Positions 15,346-22,982 of a stretch of DNA of 23,417 nucleotides are shown here, piece after piece (positions within the stretch are counted from its first letter, which is position 1; each line of letters begins with the position of its first letter). Source of the DNA: Paracoccaceae bacterium (GTDB lineage: Bacteria; Pseudomonadota; Alphaproteobacteria; Rhodobacterales; Rhodobacteraceae). The position numbers were made by a program, and so were the translations under genes. The DNA lies in the NCBI GenBank assembly GCA_015487335.1, contig WFPZ01000299.1:1-23417 (forward strand), given 5' to 3'. The notes below the pieces were generated by a model. That model worked only from the letters and a program-made list of their open reading frames with translations. It did not search any database and was not told where the DNA came from.

Positions 15346-15424
15346 CGAAGCCAATGATTGAGGCAACTCTCGCTGGCTTTTACCTCCCTGTTGGACTAGG
15401 CCGGGCACTGCCCGGCCTTTTTTT
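15346..15424 (+). ncRNA. Candidate small regulatory RNA (about 78 nt)
   Basis: The RNA is inferred from a promoter-like element ending at 15340 and a strong intrinsic terminator at 15398-15424. The predicted structure is a 5' stem-loop, with AAGCCA (15348-15353) pairing TGGCTT (15374-15379) and an inner GAG-GCAA-CTC hairpin (15360-15369) capped by a GNRA-type tetraloop. An unpaired pyrimidine-rich stretch TTACCTCCCTGTTGG follows (about 15380-15394). The terminator hairpin with seven Ts closes it. This is the architecture of Hfq-dependent trans-acting RNAs, and ACCUCCCU could pair with Shine-Dalgarno sequences. I cannot assign it to a named family. An alternative is that it is the leader of purL ended by attenuation, but the terminator lies 174 bases before the purL start with no visible antiterminator. 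Confidence 0.6.
15398..15424 (+). terminator. Strong intrinsic terminator with seven-T tail
   Basis: GGCCGGGC (15399-15406) and GCCCGGCC (15410-15417) enclose an ACT loop, with a further A-T closing pair, and TTTTTTT (15418-15424) follows. Since LysR already has its own terminator at 15282, this one most likely ends a separate short transcript. Confidence 0.88.
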
Positions 15425-15597
15425 GCGCAATGCGTTGTCGCGCCGGCCCGCAGACGGCCTGCCATGCCGCCGGCGATTTCGCACTCGCAGCAAAGGCGGG
15501 CATGCCGCGCTGACGGGCCGCGCCCAACCGCCCCCTTCCACCCGCCGCGCAAACATTCTATGGGGTGCGCAAGCGAAACCGGGGGATGCGCCGCCAC
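15425..15597 (+). promoter_or_regulatory. purL upstream region
   Basis: This 173-base stretch must hold the purL promoter, since the strong terminator at 15398-15424 precedes it. I could not pick a convincing -35/-10 pair. An imperfect inverted repeat CATGCCGCC (15463-15471) / GGCGGGCATG (15495-15504) could form a leader hairpin. No known riboswitch structure was recognised. Confidence 0.3.
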
Positions 15598-17757
15598 ATG
15601 CAAGAGCCACAAATCACCGACGAGCTGATCGCCGCGCACGGGCTCACGCCCGATGAATACCAGCGGATACTGGAGATCATCGGCCGCGAGCCGACATTCA
15701 CCGAACTGGGCATCTTCTCGGCGATGTGGAACGAGCACTGCTCCTACAAGTCCTCGAAGAAGTGGCTGCGCACCCTGCCCACCGAGGGGCCTCAGGTGAT
15801 CTGCGGCCCGGGCGAGAACGCGGGCGTCGTCGACATCGGCGACGGCCAGGCGGTGGTGTTCAAGATGGAAAGCCACAACCACCCCTCCTACATCGAGCCC
15901 TACCAGGGCGCGGCCACCGGGGTGGGCGGCATCCTGCGCGACGTCTTCACCATGGGCGCGCGCCCGATCGCGGCGATGAACGCGCTTTCCTTCGGCGAGC
16001 CCTCGCATCCGAAGACCCGCCGGCTGGTCAACGGCGTGGTCGAGGGAATCGGCGGCTACGGCAACTGCTTCGGCGTGCCCACCGTGGGCGGCGAGGTGCG
16101 CTTTCACGCCGCCTACAACGGCAACTGCCTGGTCAACGCCTTCGCCGCAGGGCTGGCGGATGCCGACAGGATTTTCTACTCGGCCGCCTCGGGCGTCGGC
16201 ATGCCGGTGGTCTACCTCGGCGCCAGGACCGGGCGCGACGGGGTGGGCGGCGCCACCATGGCCTCGGCCGAATTCGACGACTCGATCGAGGAAAAGCGCC
16301 CCACCGTGCAGGTGGGCGACCCGTTCACCGAAAAGCGCCTGATGGAGGCCTGCCTGGAACTGATGAAGACCGGCGCGGTGATCTCGATCCAGGACATGGG
16401 CGCGGCCGGCCTCACCTGCTCGGCCGTCGAGATGGGCGACAAGGGCGGGCTGGGCATCCGCCTCAACCTCGAGGCGGTGCCGGTGCGCGAGGAAAATATG
16501 TCGGCCTACGAGATGATGCTCAGCGAAAGCCAGGAGCGGATGCTGATGGTCCTCGACCCCGGGAAGGAAGAGGAGGCCAGGGCGGTGTTCGAGAAATGGG
16601 ATCTCGATTTCGCCGTCGTCGGCGAGACCATCGCCGAGGACCGCTTCCTCGTCATGCACAACAACCGGGTGGAGGCCGACCTGCCGCTGTCGAAGCTGTC
16701 CTCCGAGGCCCCCGAATACGACCGCCCCTGGGTGGAAAGCCCCGCTCCCGCCCCCCTGGGCGAGCTGCCCGCGATCGGCCCGGTCGAGGCGCTGAAGGCG
16801 CTGATCTCCTCGCCCAACTACGCCTCCAGGCACTGGGTGTGGGAGCAATACGACAGCCAGGTGATGGGCGATACCGTCCGCACCCCCGGCCTCGGGGCCG
16901 GCATCGTCCGGGTGCACGGCACCGACAAGCTGCTGGCCTTCACCTCCGACGTCACCCCCCGCTACGTGAAGGCCAACCCCCGCGAGGGCGGCCGCCAGGC
17001 GGTGGCCGAGGCCTTCCGCAACCTCTGCGCGGTGGGCGCCCGCCCGCTGGCCGCCACCGACAACCTCAACTTCGGCAACCCCGAAAAGCCCGAGATCATG
17101 GGCCAGCTCGTGGGCGCCATCGAGGGGATCGGCGAGGCCTGCCGGGCACTGGACATGCCGATCGTCTCGGGCAATGTCAGCCTCTACAACGAAACCGACG
17201 GCGAGGCGATCCTGCCCACCCCCACCATCGGCGCGGTGGGGCTGATCGCGAACGCCGGGCAGATGATCGGCGGGCTGGCGCGCGAGGGCCATCTTGCTCT
17301 GATGCTGGGCGAAAGCGCCGGGCATCTGGGCCAGTCTGCCCTCTTGGCCGAGGCCTGGGGCCGCGAAGAGGGCGATGCCCCCCCGGTGGATCTCGAGGCC
17401 GAGCGCCGCCACGGCGAATTCATCCGCGCCAATCACGAGCTGATCCGCGCCTGCACCGACATCTCCGACGGCGGACTGGCGCTGGCCGCCTTCGAGATGG
17501 CCGAGGCCGCCGGCATCGGCGTCACCCTCGACAGCGAGGACATCCCCGCCCTCTTCGGCGAGGACCAGGCCCGCTACCTGATCGCCTGCAACTTCGACCA
17601 GGCCGAGGCGCTGATGGTCGCCGCCGGCCGGGCCGGGCTGACGCTGGCCACCGTCGGCCGTTTCGGCGGCGAGAGCGTCGCCTTCGGCACCGCCTCCGCC
17701 CCGCTGGCCGAACTGGCCGAAATCTACCGCACCAGCTTCGCCGCCGCCGTCACCTGA
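15598..17757 (+). CDS. purL: Phosphoribosylformylglycinamidine synthase subunit PurL (small type)
   Basis: ATP-dependent fourth step of purine synthesis, turning FGAR into FGAM with ammonia from PurQ in a PurL-PurQ-PurS complex. The 719 residues match the small bacterial/alphaproteobacterial PurL, which lacks the fused glutaminase. Motifs: FSAMWNEHCSYKSSK with His47; the substrate/ATP segment FKMESHNHPSYIEPYQGAAT; GARPIAAMNALSFGEP; DMGAAGLTCSAVEM; and the second PurM-like half (CTDISDGGLALAAFEMAEA). The start at 15598 (MQEPQITDELI) fits the family N terminus. The GGGGG at 15581-15585 is 12 bases away, slightly long, and an ATG at 15586 in the same frame directly abuts it. purQ and purS are not in the window. 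Confidence 0.97.
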   Translation: MQEPQITDELIAAHGLTPDEYQRILEIIGREPTFTELGIFSAMWNEHCSYKSSKKWLRTLPTEGPQVICGPGENAGVVDIGDGQAVVFKMESHNHPSYIEPYQGAATGVGGILRDVFTMGARPIAAMNALSFGEPSHPKTRRLVNGVVEGIGGYGNCFGVPTVGGEVRFHAAYNGNCLVNAFAAGLADADRIFYSAASGVGMPVVYLGARTGRDGVGGATMASAEFDDSIEEKRPTVQVGDPFTEKRLMEACLELMKTGAVISIQDMGAAGLTCSAVEMGDKGGLGIRLNLEAVPVREENMSAYEMMLSESQERMLMVLDPGKEEEARAVFEKWDLDFAVVGETIAEDRFLVMHNNRVEADLPLSKLSSEAPEYDRPWVESPAPAPLGELPAIGPVEALKALISSPNYASRHWVWEQYDSQVMGDTVRTPGLGAGIVRVHGTDKLLAFTSDVTPRYVKANPREGGRQAVAEAFRNLCAVGARPLAATDNLNFGNPEKPEIMGQLVGAIEGIGEACRALDMPIVSGNVSLYNETDGEAILPTPTIGAVGLIANAGQMIGGLAREGHLALMLGESAGHLGQSALLAEAWGREEGDAPPVDLEAERRHGEFIRANHELIRACTDISDGGLALAAFEMAEAAGIGVTLDSEDIPALFGEDQARYLIACNFDQAEALMVAAGRAGLTLATVGRFGGESVAFGTASAPLAELAEIYRTSFAAAVT

Positions 17758-17805
17758 GCAGCTCTTCGCCCTGCCCCAGACACCCGCGGCGCCTCGCCCC
17801 GGCCG

Positions 17806-17835
17806 GGTGCGGCATCATGAATGATGCACCGCACC
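17806..17835 (+). terminator. Long hairpin after purL
   Basis: GGTGCGG plus CATCAT pairs with ATGATG plus CCGCACC, a 13-bp stem with a two-base bulge and a very small loop. It lies 48 bases after the purL stop. Only TT follows, so it may be a weak terminator or an mRNA 3'-end stabiliser. The downstream bolA may have its own promoter. Confidence 0.5.
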
Positions 17836-17891
17836 TTGCAGCCCCCGCGCCCGCGTTCTACATCTTGCCTGAGAAACAGCGGAGGCAGTGC

Positions 17892-18128
17892 ATGCCAATT
17901 CAGCCCCAGGAAGTCGAGGAACTCATCCGCCGGAAGTTTCCCGATGCCCAGATCACGGTCGAAAGCGCCGATGGCACCCATTTCTCGGCCGTGGTGATCG
18001 ATGAAAGCTTCCGCGGCATGAACCGCGTTCAACAGCAGCGCGCGGTCTATGCCGCGCTCAAGGAAAAGATGGAGGGCGCGCATGGCGAGCTGCACGCGCT
18101 CGCCCTGACAACGAAAGCACCGGAGTGA
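17892..18128 (+). CDS. bolA: BolA-family protein
   Basis: A 78-residue BolA-fold protein. Motifs: VEELIRRKFPDAQITVESADGTHFSAVVIDESFRGMNRVQQQR, then ALKEKMEGAHGELHALALTTKAPE with the conserved C-terminal His that can ligate a shared [2Fe-2S] cluster. GGAGG at 17881-17885 is a strong ribosome site six bases from the ATG. The gene lies directly before the CGFS monothiol glutaredoxin gene (five-base gap to its start), and family members form BolA-Grx4 heterodimers that handle or sense iron-sulfur status. It is thus more likely a Fe-S trafficking partner than the morphogene-like BolA1. Confidence 0.93.
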   Translation: MPIQPQEVEELIRRKFPDAQITVESADGTHFSAVVIDESFRGMNRVQQQRAVYAALKEKMEGAHGELHALALTTKAPE

Positions 18129-18133
18129 CCCAG

Positions 18134-18499
18134 ATGTCGGACATACAGAACCAGATCAAGGAAACCGTGACCAGCAACGACGTGGTGCTGTTCATGAAGG
18201 GCACCAAGTCCATGCCGCAATGCGGATTCTCCTCGCGGGTGGCCGGGGTGCTCAACTTCATGGGCGTCGAATACAAGGACGTGAACGTGCTGGCCGACGA
18301 GGCGATCCGCCAGGGAATCAAAGACTATTCCGACTGGCCCACCATCCCGCAGCTCTACGTGAAGGGCGAATTCGTCGGCGGCTGCGACATCGTCACCGAG
18401 ATGACGCTCTCGGGCGAGCTTGACCAGCTGTTCGACGAAAAGGGAATCAAGTATTCCAAGGAAGCGGCCGACAAGATCCGCGAAGCCAACGCCTCCTGA
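18134..18499 (+). CDS. grxD: Monothiol glutaredoxin, CGFS type (Grx4/GrxD)
   Basis: A 121-residue single-domain monothiol glutaredoxin that binds a glutathione-ligated [2Fe-2S] cluster and passes it on, usually with BolA. KGTKSMPQCGFS places the cluster cysteine at Cys30, and WPTIPQLYVKGEFVGGCDIV supplies the cis-Pro and glutathione-binding segment. The start at 18134 uses the GGAG at 18122-18125; a GTG at 18125 in frame is less likely. The gene begins five bases after the bolA stop, so the pair is one unit. A very strong hairpin ends it. Confidence 0.96.
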   Translation: MSDIQNQIKETVTSNDVVLFMKGTKSMPQCGFSSRVAGVLNFMGVEYKDVNVLADEAIRQGIKDYSDWPTIPQLYVKGEFVGGCDIVTEMTLSGELDQLFDEKGIKYSKEAADKIREANAS

Positions 18500-18532
18500 G
18501 AGGCCACCGGCCCGACAACGGGCCAGCCACGC

Positions 18533-18572
18533 ATGAAACGTCCCGCCACCTGCGGCGGGACGTTTCATTTTT
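18533..18572 (+). terminator. Strong intrinsic terminator after grxD
   Basis: A perfect 15-bp stem: ATGAAACGTCCCGCC (18533-18547) pairs with GGCGGGACGTTTCAT (18554-18568) around ACCTGC; a T run (18568-18572) follows. A smaller hairpin GGCCCG-ACAA-CGGGCC (18509-18524) comes just before. It lies between convergent grxD and zapA. Confidence 0.92.
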
Positions 18573-18594
18573 CAGGCCGCACCCGGGCGGGGTT

Positions 18595-18990
18595 TCAGCG
18601 CCCCGCCTTCTCTTCTATGGCATCGGCCAGAGATTCCGCGCGCGCCGCGATTTCCGCGAGGTTTTCCACCACCGAAGCGGGAATCACCGGCACCTCCACC
18701 CGCTCGGGCTCGGGCGCGGGGCGGTTGCGCAGCTCTTCGATCAGCTTTTCCTGGGCCGCCAGCTTCTCGCGCAGGGCCCGCATCTGCTCTTCGATCCCGG
18801 CCGCCTTGTCGGCCAGCATCAGCCCCGCCATCAGCAGCATCCGCGATTCCGGCAGCCGGCCGATCTGGCTGGCCAGCGCCGTGGCCTCGGCATCCAGCAG
18901 CGCGGCGGCGGCGCGCAGGTAATGCTCTTCGCCATCCTGGCAGGCGACCTCGAACTCGCGTCCGCCGATGGTGATCTTGACGTCAGGCAT
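18595..18990 (-). CDS. zapA: Cell division protein ZapA
   Basis: A 131-residue cytosolic protein that bundles FtsZ filaments at the division site. The N-terminal ZapA domain is clear (VKITIGGREFEVACQDGEEHYLRAAAALLD). A long coiled coil follows (MRALREKLAAQEKLIEELRNR), and a short C-terminal helix comes after a Pro-rich link (PAPEPERVEVPVIP). Its start overlaps the stop of the upstream coiled-coil gene by eight bases (ATGCCTGA), so translation is likely coupled. Confidence 0.93.
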   Translation of the reverse strand: MPDVKITIGGREFEVACQDGEEHYLRAAAALLDAEATALASQIGRLPESRMLLMAGLMLADKAAGIEEQMRALREKLAAQEKLIEELRNRPAPEPERVEVPVIPASVVENLAEIAARAESLADAIEEKAGR

Positions 18991-19468
18991 CGGCGCCTCC
19001 TTCCACCAGCGGCCGCAGCTCGCCGATGATCGCGTCCAGCTCGGCGCGGTCGGCGTCGCGCACCTCGCGCAGGGCGTCCAGCTCGGCCTCCAGGGCGGTG
19101 TTGATCAGGGCCGCGTCCCCCACCCCCTTGCGGTTGGCCTCGCGCAGCGCGCGGTTGTTCTGGCGCAGCTGGGCGTTGACCCGCTTGAGCCGCGCCACCT
19201 CGGCCTCCTGGCGGTGCATCTCGCGGCGCAGCCGGCCCACCTCGGCCTCCAGCGTGCCCACCAGACTTTCCTGCTTTTCGCGGATCGCCTGCACCCGCGC
19301 CTCGAGCTGCGCATTGACCGCCCGTTCGGCCTCCAGCGCCTCGCGCAGGGATGCCGCCTCTTCGGCGTCGGAAGGCTGCGCCCCCCCGCCCGAAAGCGCC
19401 GCAAGGCCGCTTTCCATGCGGTCGAACGCCGCGGCGATCCTCCGTTCAAGCTCGGTTACATCGGTCAT
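18983..19468 (-). CDS. Coiled-coil protein paired with ZapA (ZauP-like candidate)
   Basis: A 161-residue protein that is nearly all coiled coil. After a Gly-rich link near residues 26-34, heptads run from about 35 to 110 (LREALEAERAVNAQLEARV, EAEVGRLRREMHRQEAEVARL, NAQLRQNNRALREANRKG). An acidic C-terminal helix follows (LDAIIGELRPLVEG). No membrane segment or catalytic motif is present. In Caulobacter the zapA operon encodes ZauP, a coiled-coil partner that focuses the Z-ring with ZapA (established knowledge). The coupled position here suggests the same role, but coiled coils are poor evidence of homology. The start at 19468 (MTDVTELERRI) fits the conserved N terminus; the ribosome site is modest. 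Confidence 0.8.
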   Translation of the reverse strand: MTDVTELERRIAAAFDRMESGLAALSGGGAQPSDAEEAASLREALEAERAVNAQLEARVQAIREKQESLVGTLEAEVGRLRREMHRQEAEVARLKRVNAQLRQNNRALREANRKGVGDAALINTALEAELDALREVRDADRAELDAIIGELRPLVEGGADA

Positions 19469-19678
19469 GCGCGCTGATTTCCCGTCATTGTCCTGTTGCC
19501 CCCCGGCAGGGCCGAGAATTGAAAGCGGGGGCGGCAAAGTCAAGCGAAAGGGCGCAATCGGCGCTGATTGCCCCATATCCGCGCACTCGGCCACGCTTTG
19601 CTTGAACTTCGGCCTTTGCCTGCTATCACCGGGAAAAGTCTTTCTTCCGAAATTCCGAAAACCGAAGGAACCGGCGCC
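19469..19678. promoter_or_regulatory. Divergent promoter region between the zapA pair and tkt
   Basis: This 210-base gap must serve both sides. For tkt, TTGAAC (19602-19607), 16 bases and TATCAC (19624-19629) is the best promoter candidate. A dyad GCAATC-GGCGCT-GATTGC lies at 19554-19571. The string GCGCTGATT recurs at 19471 and 19561. Nothing else was recognised. Confidence 0.4.
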
Positions 19679-21703
19679 GTGGATATCGAAACGCTTCGCA
19701 AGACCCATCCCGACCACTGGAAAAAGGCCGCCGCCATCCGCGTGCTGGCCATGGATGCGGTGCAGGCCGCCAACTCGGGGCATCCGGGGATGCCCATGGG
19801 CATGGCCGACGTGGCCACGGTGCTGTTCGAGAAACACCTCAAGTTCGACGCCAAGAACCCCGACTGGCCGGACCGTGACCGTTTCATCCTCTCGGCCGGC
19901 CACGGCTCGATGCTGCTTTACGCGCTCCTGCACCTGACCGGCTACGAGGACATGACGATCGAGCAGATCAGGAACTTCCGCCAGTGGGGCGCGATCACCG
20001 CCGGGCACCCGGAATACGGCCACGCCAAGGGGGTGGAGATCACCACCGGCCCGCTCGGGCAGGGGATTTCCTCGGCCGTGGGCTTCGCCATCGCCGAGGA
20101 ATCGCTGCGCGCCCGCTTCGGGCGCAAGGTGGTGGACCATTACACCTATGTCATCGCCGGCGACGGCTGCCTGATGGAGGGCATCAGCCACGAGGCCATC
20201 GGCCTGGCCGGCATGCAGCGGCTGGGCAAGCTGATCGTGCTGTGGGACGACAACGACATCTCGATCGACGGGCGCATCAGCCTCTCCGACATCACCGACC
20301 AGAAGAAGCGCTTCCAGGCCGCCGGCTGGCAGGTGCTGTCCTGCGACGGCCACGACCCGGACGACATCGACCGCGCGCTCACCGCCGCCCGGGCCTCGCG
20401 CAAGCCCACGATGATCGCCTGCAAGACCCATATCGGCTTCGGCTCGCCGGCCAAGCAGGACACCCCAGGCGCCCATGGCGCGCCGCTGGGCGAAGAGGAA
20501 ATCGCCCGCGTGCGCGAAATCTACGGCTGGGAGCACCCGCCCTTCGAGATCCCCTCCGACATCAAGCGCGCCTGGGAGGCGATCGGCACCCGCGGCGCGG
20601 CCGAGCGCGAGGCTTGGGAGGCCCGCCTCGGCGAGCTTTCCGAGCGCCGGCAGAAGGAATTCCGCCGGGTTCTGGCGGGCGATCCGCCGCGCCGGCTTTC
20701 GGCCGCCATCAAGGCGGTCAAGAAGAAGGCCGCAGCCGAAAGGCCCAAGGTGGCCACCCGCAAGGCCTCGGAGAACGTGCTGGCGGCGATCAACCCGGTG
20801 ATGCCGGAAACCATCGGCGGCTCGGCCGACCTCACCGGCTCCAACAACACCCGCACGCCGGATCTGGGCGTCTTCAGCCCCTCCAACCGCAAGGGGCGCT
20901 ACATCCACTACGGCATCCGCGAGCACGGCATGGCCGCGGCCATGAACGGGCTGGCCCTGCACGGCGGCATCCGCCCCTATGGCGGCACCTTCATGGCCTT
21001 CGTCGATTACGCCCGCGGGGCGATGCGGCTTTCGGCGCTGATGGGCGTGCCCACCGTCTATGTGATGACGCATGACAGCATCGGCCTGGGCGAGGACGGC
21101 CCGACCCACCAGCCGGTGGAGCACCTGGCGATCTGCCGCGCCACGCCGAACATGCTCACCTTCCGCCCCGCCGACACGGTGGAAACCGCCGAGGCCTGGG
21201 AGCTGGCGCTGACCCAGAAACGCACCCCCTCGGTGCTGGCGCTTTCGCGCCAGGGCCTGTCCACCGTGCGCACCGAGCACAAAAACGCCAACCTCACCGC
21301 GCGCGGCGCCTATGTGCTGGCCGAGGCCGAGGGCAAGCGCCGGGCAATCCTGATCGCCACCGGCTCGGAGGTGGAGATCGCGCTGGCGGCCCGCGAGATG
21401 CTGCAGGCCCGCGGGATCGGCACCCGGGTGGTCTCGATGCCCTGCATGGAGCTCTTCGCCGCCCAGGACGAAAGCTACCGCCGCCGCGTCCTGCCGGCAG
21501 GCCCGGTGCGGGTGGGCATCGAGGCGGCCGTGCGGACGGGCGGCTGGGACCGCTGGCTGCTGGGCGAGCGCGGCCGGGAATCGAAGGCGGGCTTCATCGG
21601 CATGAAGAGCTTCGGCGCCTCGGCCCCCGCCCCGCGCCTCTACCAGGAGTTCGGCATCACCGCCGAGGCCGCGGCGGCCAAGGTCGAGGAGCTTCTGGGC
21701 TGA
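19679..21703 (+). CDS. tkt: Transketolase
   Basis: TPP enzyme of the pentose phosphate and Calvin pathways that moves two-carbon units between sugar phosphates. The 674 residues contain NSGHPGMPMGMADV, the TPP motif GDGCLMEGISHEA (Gly161 onward) and the second-domain ETIGGSADLTGSNNT. The catalytic Glu415 is in YGIREHGMA, and TVYVMTHDSIGLGEDGPTHQPVEHL and the C-terminal MPCMELFAAQ segment are also present. The start is a GTG at 19679 (product begins MDIETLRKTHPDHW); AAGGA lies about nine bases upstream, and no in-frame ATG is near. It is followed by gap, as in many Rhodobacterales carbon-metabolism clusters. Confidence 0.96.
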   Translation: MDIETLRKTHPDHWKKAAAIRVLAMDAVQAANSGHPGMPMGMADVATVLFEKHLKFDAKNPDWPDRDRFILSAGHGSMLLYALLHLTGYEDMTIEQIRNFRQWGAITAGHPEYGHAKGVEITTGPLGQGISSAVGFAIAEESLRARFGRKVVDHYTYVIAGDGCLMEGISHEAIGLAGMQRLGKLIVLWDDNDISIDGRISLSDITDQKKRFQAAGWQVLSCDGHDPDDIDRALTAARASRKPTMIACKTHIGFGSPAKQDTPGAHGAPLGEEEIARVREIYGWEHPPFEIPSDIKRAWEAIGTRGAAEREAWEARLGELSERRQKEFRRVLAGDPPRRLSAAIKAVKKKAAAERPKVATRKASENVLAAINPVMPETIGGSADLTGSNNTRTPDLGVFSPSNRKGRYIHYGIREHGMAAAMNGLALHGGIRPYGGTFMAFVDYARGAMRLSALMGVPTVYVMTHDSIGLGEDGPTHQPVEHLAICRATPNMLTFRPADTVETAEAWELALTQKRTPSVLALSRQGLSTVRTEHKNANLTARGAYVLAEAEGKRRAILIATGSEVEIALAAREMLQARGIGTRVVSMPCMELFAAQDESYRRRVLPAGPVRVGIEAAVRTGGWDRWLLGERGRESKAGFIGMKSFGASAPAPRLYQEFGITAEAAAAKVEELLG

Positions 21704-21741
21704 TCGCCGACGCCGTCCGGGGCGCGTCTTCCTGACCGCAG

Positions 21742-21764
21742 AGGCAGGCCGCCCCGGCCTGCTT
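21742..21764 (+). terminator. Hairpin after tkt
   Basis: GCAGGCC (21744-21750) pairs with GGCCTGC (21756-21762) around GCCCC, with two further weak outer pairs. It lies about 40 bases after the tkt stop. Only two Ts follow, so termination may be partial. Confidence 0.5.
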
Positions 21765-21789
21765 CACCGCGCCCGAAGCCTTCCGTCGA

Positions 21790-21822
21790 CGTTAGCGCCA
21801 ACAGGGGATGTTTACGCTAACA
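21790..21822 (+). promoter_or_regulatory. Two LacI-type palindromes upstream of the first gap gene
   Basis: CGTTAGCGCCAACA (21790-21803) and TGTTTACGCTAACA (21809-21822) each match the palindrome TGTTAGCGCTAACA at 12 of 14 positions. They are 19 bp apart centre to centre. They end two bases before the presumed -35 (21825), a position more suited to activation than to blocking the core promoter. The pattern is like that remembered for the Rhodobacter LacI-family regulator CceR. Confidence 0.65.
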
Positions 21823-21824
21823 CA

Positions 21825-21853
21825 TTGTCATTGAATACTTTTCCCCGAAGAAT
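21825..21853 (+). promoter_or_regulatory. Likely promoter of the first gap gene
   Basis: TTGTCA (21825-21830; five of six to consensus), 17 bases, then AAGAAT (21848-21853; four of six). The start codon is 62 bases past the -10, leaving a leader of about 55 bases. Confidence 0.5.
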
Positions 21854-21914
21854 ACCGTGGTATACGGCACCGCGACAACAAGGTGCTGCAACACGACGGA
21901 CAAAGGGGAAAGAC

Positions 21915-22919
21915 ATGCCGGTCAGGCTGGGGATCAACGGTTTCGGGCGCATCGGACGCTGCACGCTGGCGCATATCGCGGAAAGCGCGCGCAATGACGT
22001 TGAGGTGGTCAAGATCAACGCCACCGGCCCGATCGAGACCAACGCCCACCTGCTGAAATACGATTCGGTCCATGGCCGCTTCGGCGGCGAGGTCCGCATC
22101 GAGGGCGACACCATGGACATCGGCCGCGGCCCGATGAAGGTGTTCTCGACCTACGATCCGGAAGAGCTGGACTGGGAAGGCGTCGACGTGGTGCTGGAAT
22201 GCACCGGCAAGTTCAACGACGGGCTGAAATCCGATGTCCACCTGCGCCGCGGAGCGAAAAAGGTGCTGATCTCGGCGCCGGCGAAGAACGTCGCCCGCAC
22301 CGTGGTTTACGGCGTCAACCACCGCGATCTGCTGCCGGAGGACGGGATCGTCTCGAACGGCTCGTGCACCACCAACTGCCTGGCGCCGCTGGCCAAGGTG
22401 CTGCACGAGGCCATCGGCATCGAGCGCGGCATCATGACCACCATCCATTCCTACACCGGCGACCAGCCCATCCTCGACCGCCGCCACAGGGATCTCTACC
22501 GCGCCCGCGCCGCGTCGATGGCGATGATCCCCACCTCCACCGGCGCGGCCAAGGCGCTCGGCGAGGTGCTGCCGGCACTGGCCGGCCGGCTCGACGGCAC
22601 TGCCATGCGCGTGCCCACCCCCAATGTCTCGGCCGTGGATCTCACCTTCGAGGCCGCCCGCGACGTGACGCCCGAGGATGTCAACGAGGTGGTGGCCGAG
22701 GCCGCCGCCGGGCACATGGGCGCGGTGCTGGCCTATGATGCCGAACCGAAGGTCTCGATCGACTTCAACCACACCACCCACTCCTCGATCTTCGCCCCCG
22801 ATCAGACCCGCGTGGTGGGCGGGCGCACGGTGCGGGTTCTGGCCTGGTACGACAACGAATGGGGCTTCTCGGCCCGCATGGCCGACGTGGCGGCAACAAT
22901 GGGGCGGCTGACGGGCTGA
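21915..22919 (+). CDS. gap: Glyceraldehyde-3-phosphate dehydrogenase, type I, paralogue 1 (Asp-to-Ala cofactor site)
   Basis: Interconverts glyceraldehyde 3-phosphate and 1,3-bisphosphoglycerate. The 334-residue protein has the Rossmann start INGFGRIGR, the catalytic Cys151 in SNGSCTTNC, HSYTGDQPILD, and WYDNEWGFS near the end. Where NAD-specific enzymes have Asn-Asp (residue 36 here), this copy reads INATGP, losing the Asp that rejects the NADP 2'-phosphate. It may thus use NADPH, as GapB and chloroplast enzymes do, and work in the reductive (Calvin or gluconeogenic) direction. That is inference from one position. A strong AGGGGA ribosome site precedes the start. Two LacI-type operators lie upstream. 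Confidence 0.96.
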   Translation: MPVRLGINGFGRIGRCTLAHIAESARNDVEVVKINATGPIETNAHLLKYDSVHGRFGGEVRIEGDTMDIGRGPMKVFSTYDPEELDWEGVDVVLECTGKFNDGLKSDVHLRRGAKKVLISAPAKNVARTVVYGVNHRDLLPEDGIVSNGSCTTNCLAPLAKVLHEAIGIERGIMTTIHSYTGDQPILDRRHRDLYRARAASMAMIPTSTGAAKALGEVLPALAGRLDGTAMRVPTPNVSAVDLTFEAARDVTPEDVNEVVAEAAAGHMGAVLAYDAEPKVSIDFNHTTHSSIFAPDQTRVVGGRTVRVLAWYDNEWGFSARMADVAATMGRLTG

Positions 22920-22982
22920 GAGTCGTTTGCCCCGGCCGCGCGGGGCGGCTATGGAAAGGGAAACCAGCCATGGCCCGCCCCG

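Noticed and set aside
15425..15597. Purine riboswitch upstream of purL
   Set aside because: No three-way junction or conserved loop sequences of a purine or PRPP aptamer could be found; only a weak hairpin is present.
15343..17436. 697-codon open frame on the minus strand across purL
   Set aside because: PurL on the + strand has all its motifs; the opposite frame is a low-complexity shadow and runs through the small-RNA terminator.
19469..21280. Long open minus-strand frame extending the coiled-coil gene upstream across tkt
   Set aside because: The real start of the coiled-coil protein is at 19468. The extension is antisense to tkt and lacks heptads or any motif.
22929..22946. Terminator after the first gap gene
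   Set aside because: GCCCCG/CGGGGC forms a short stem, but it is not followed by Ts and lies in very GC-rich sequence where such stems are common by chance.
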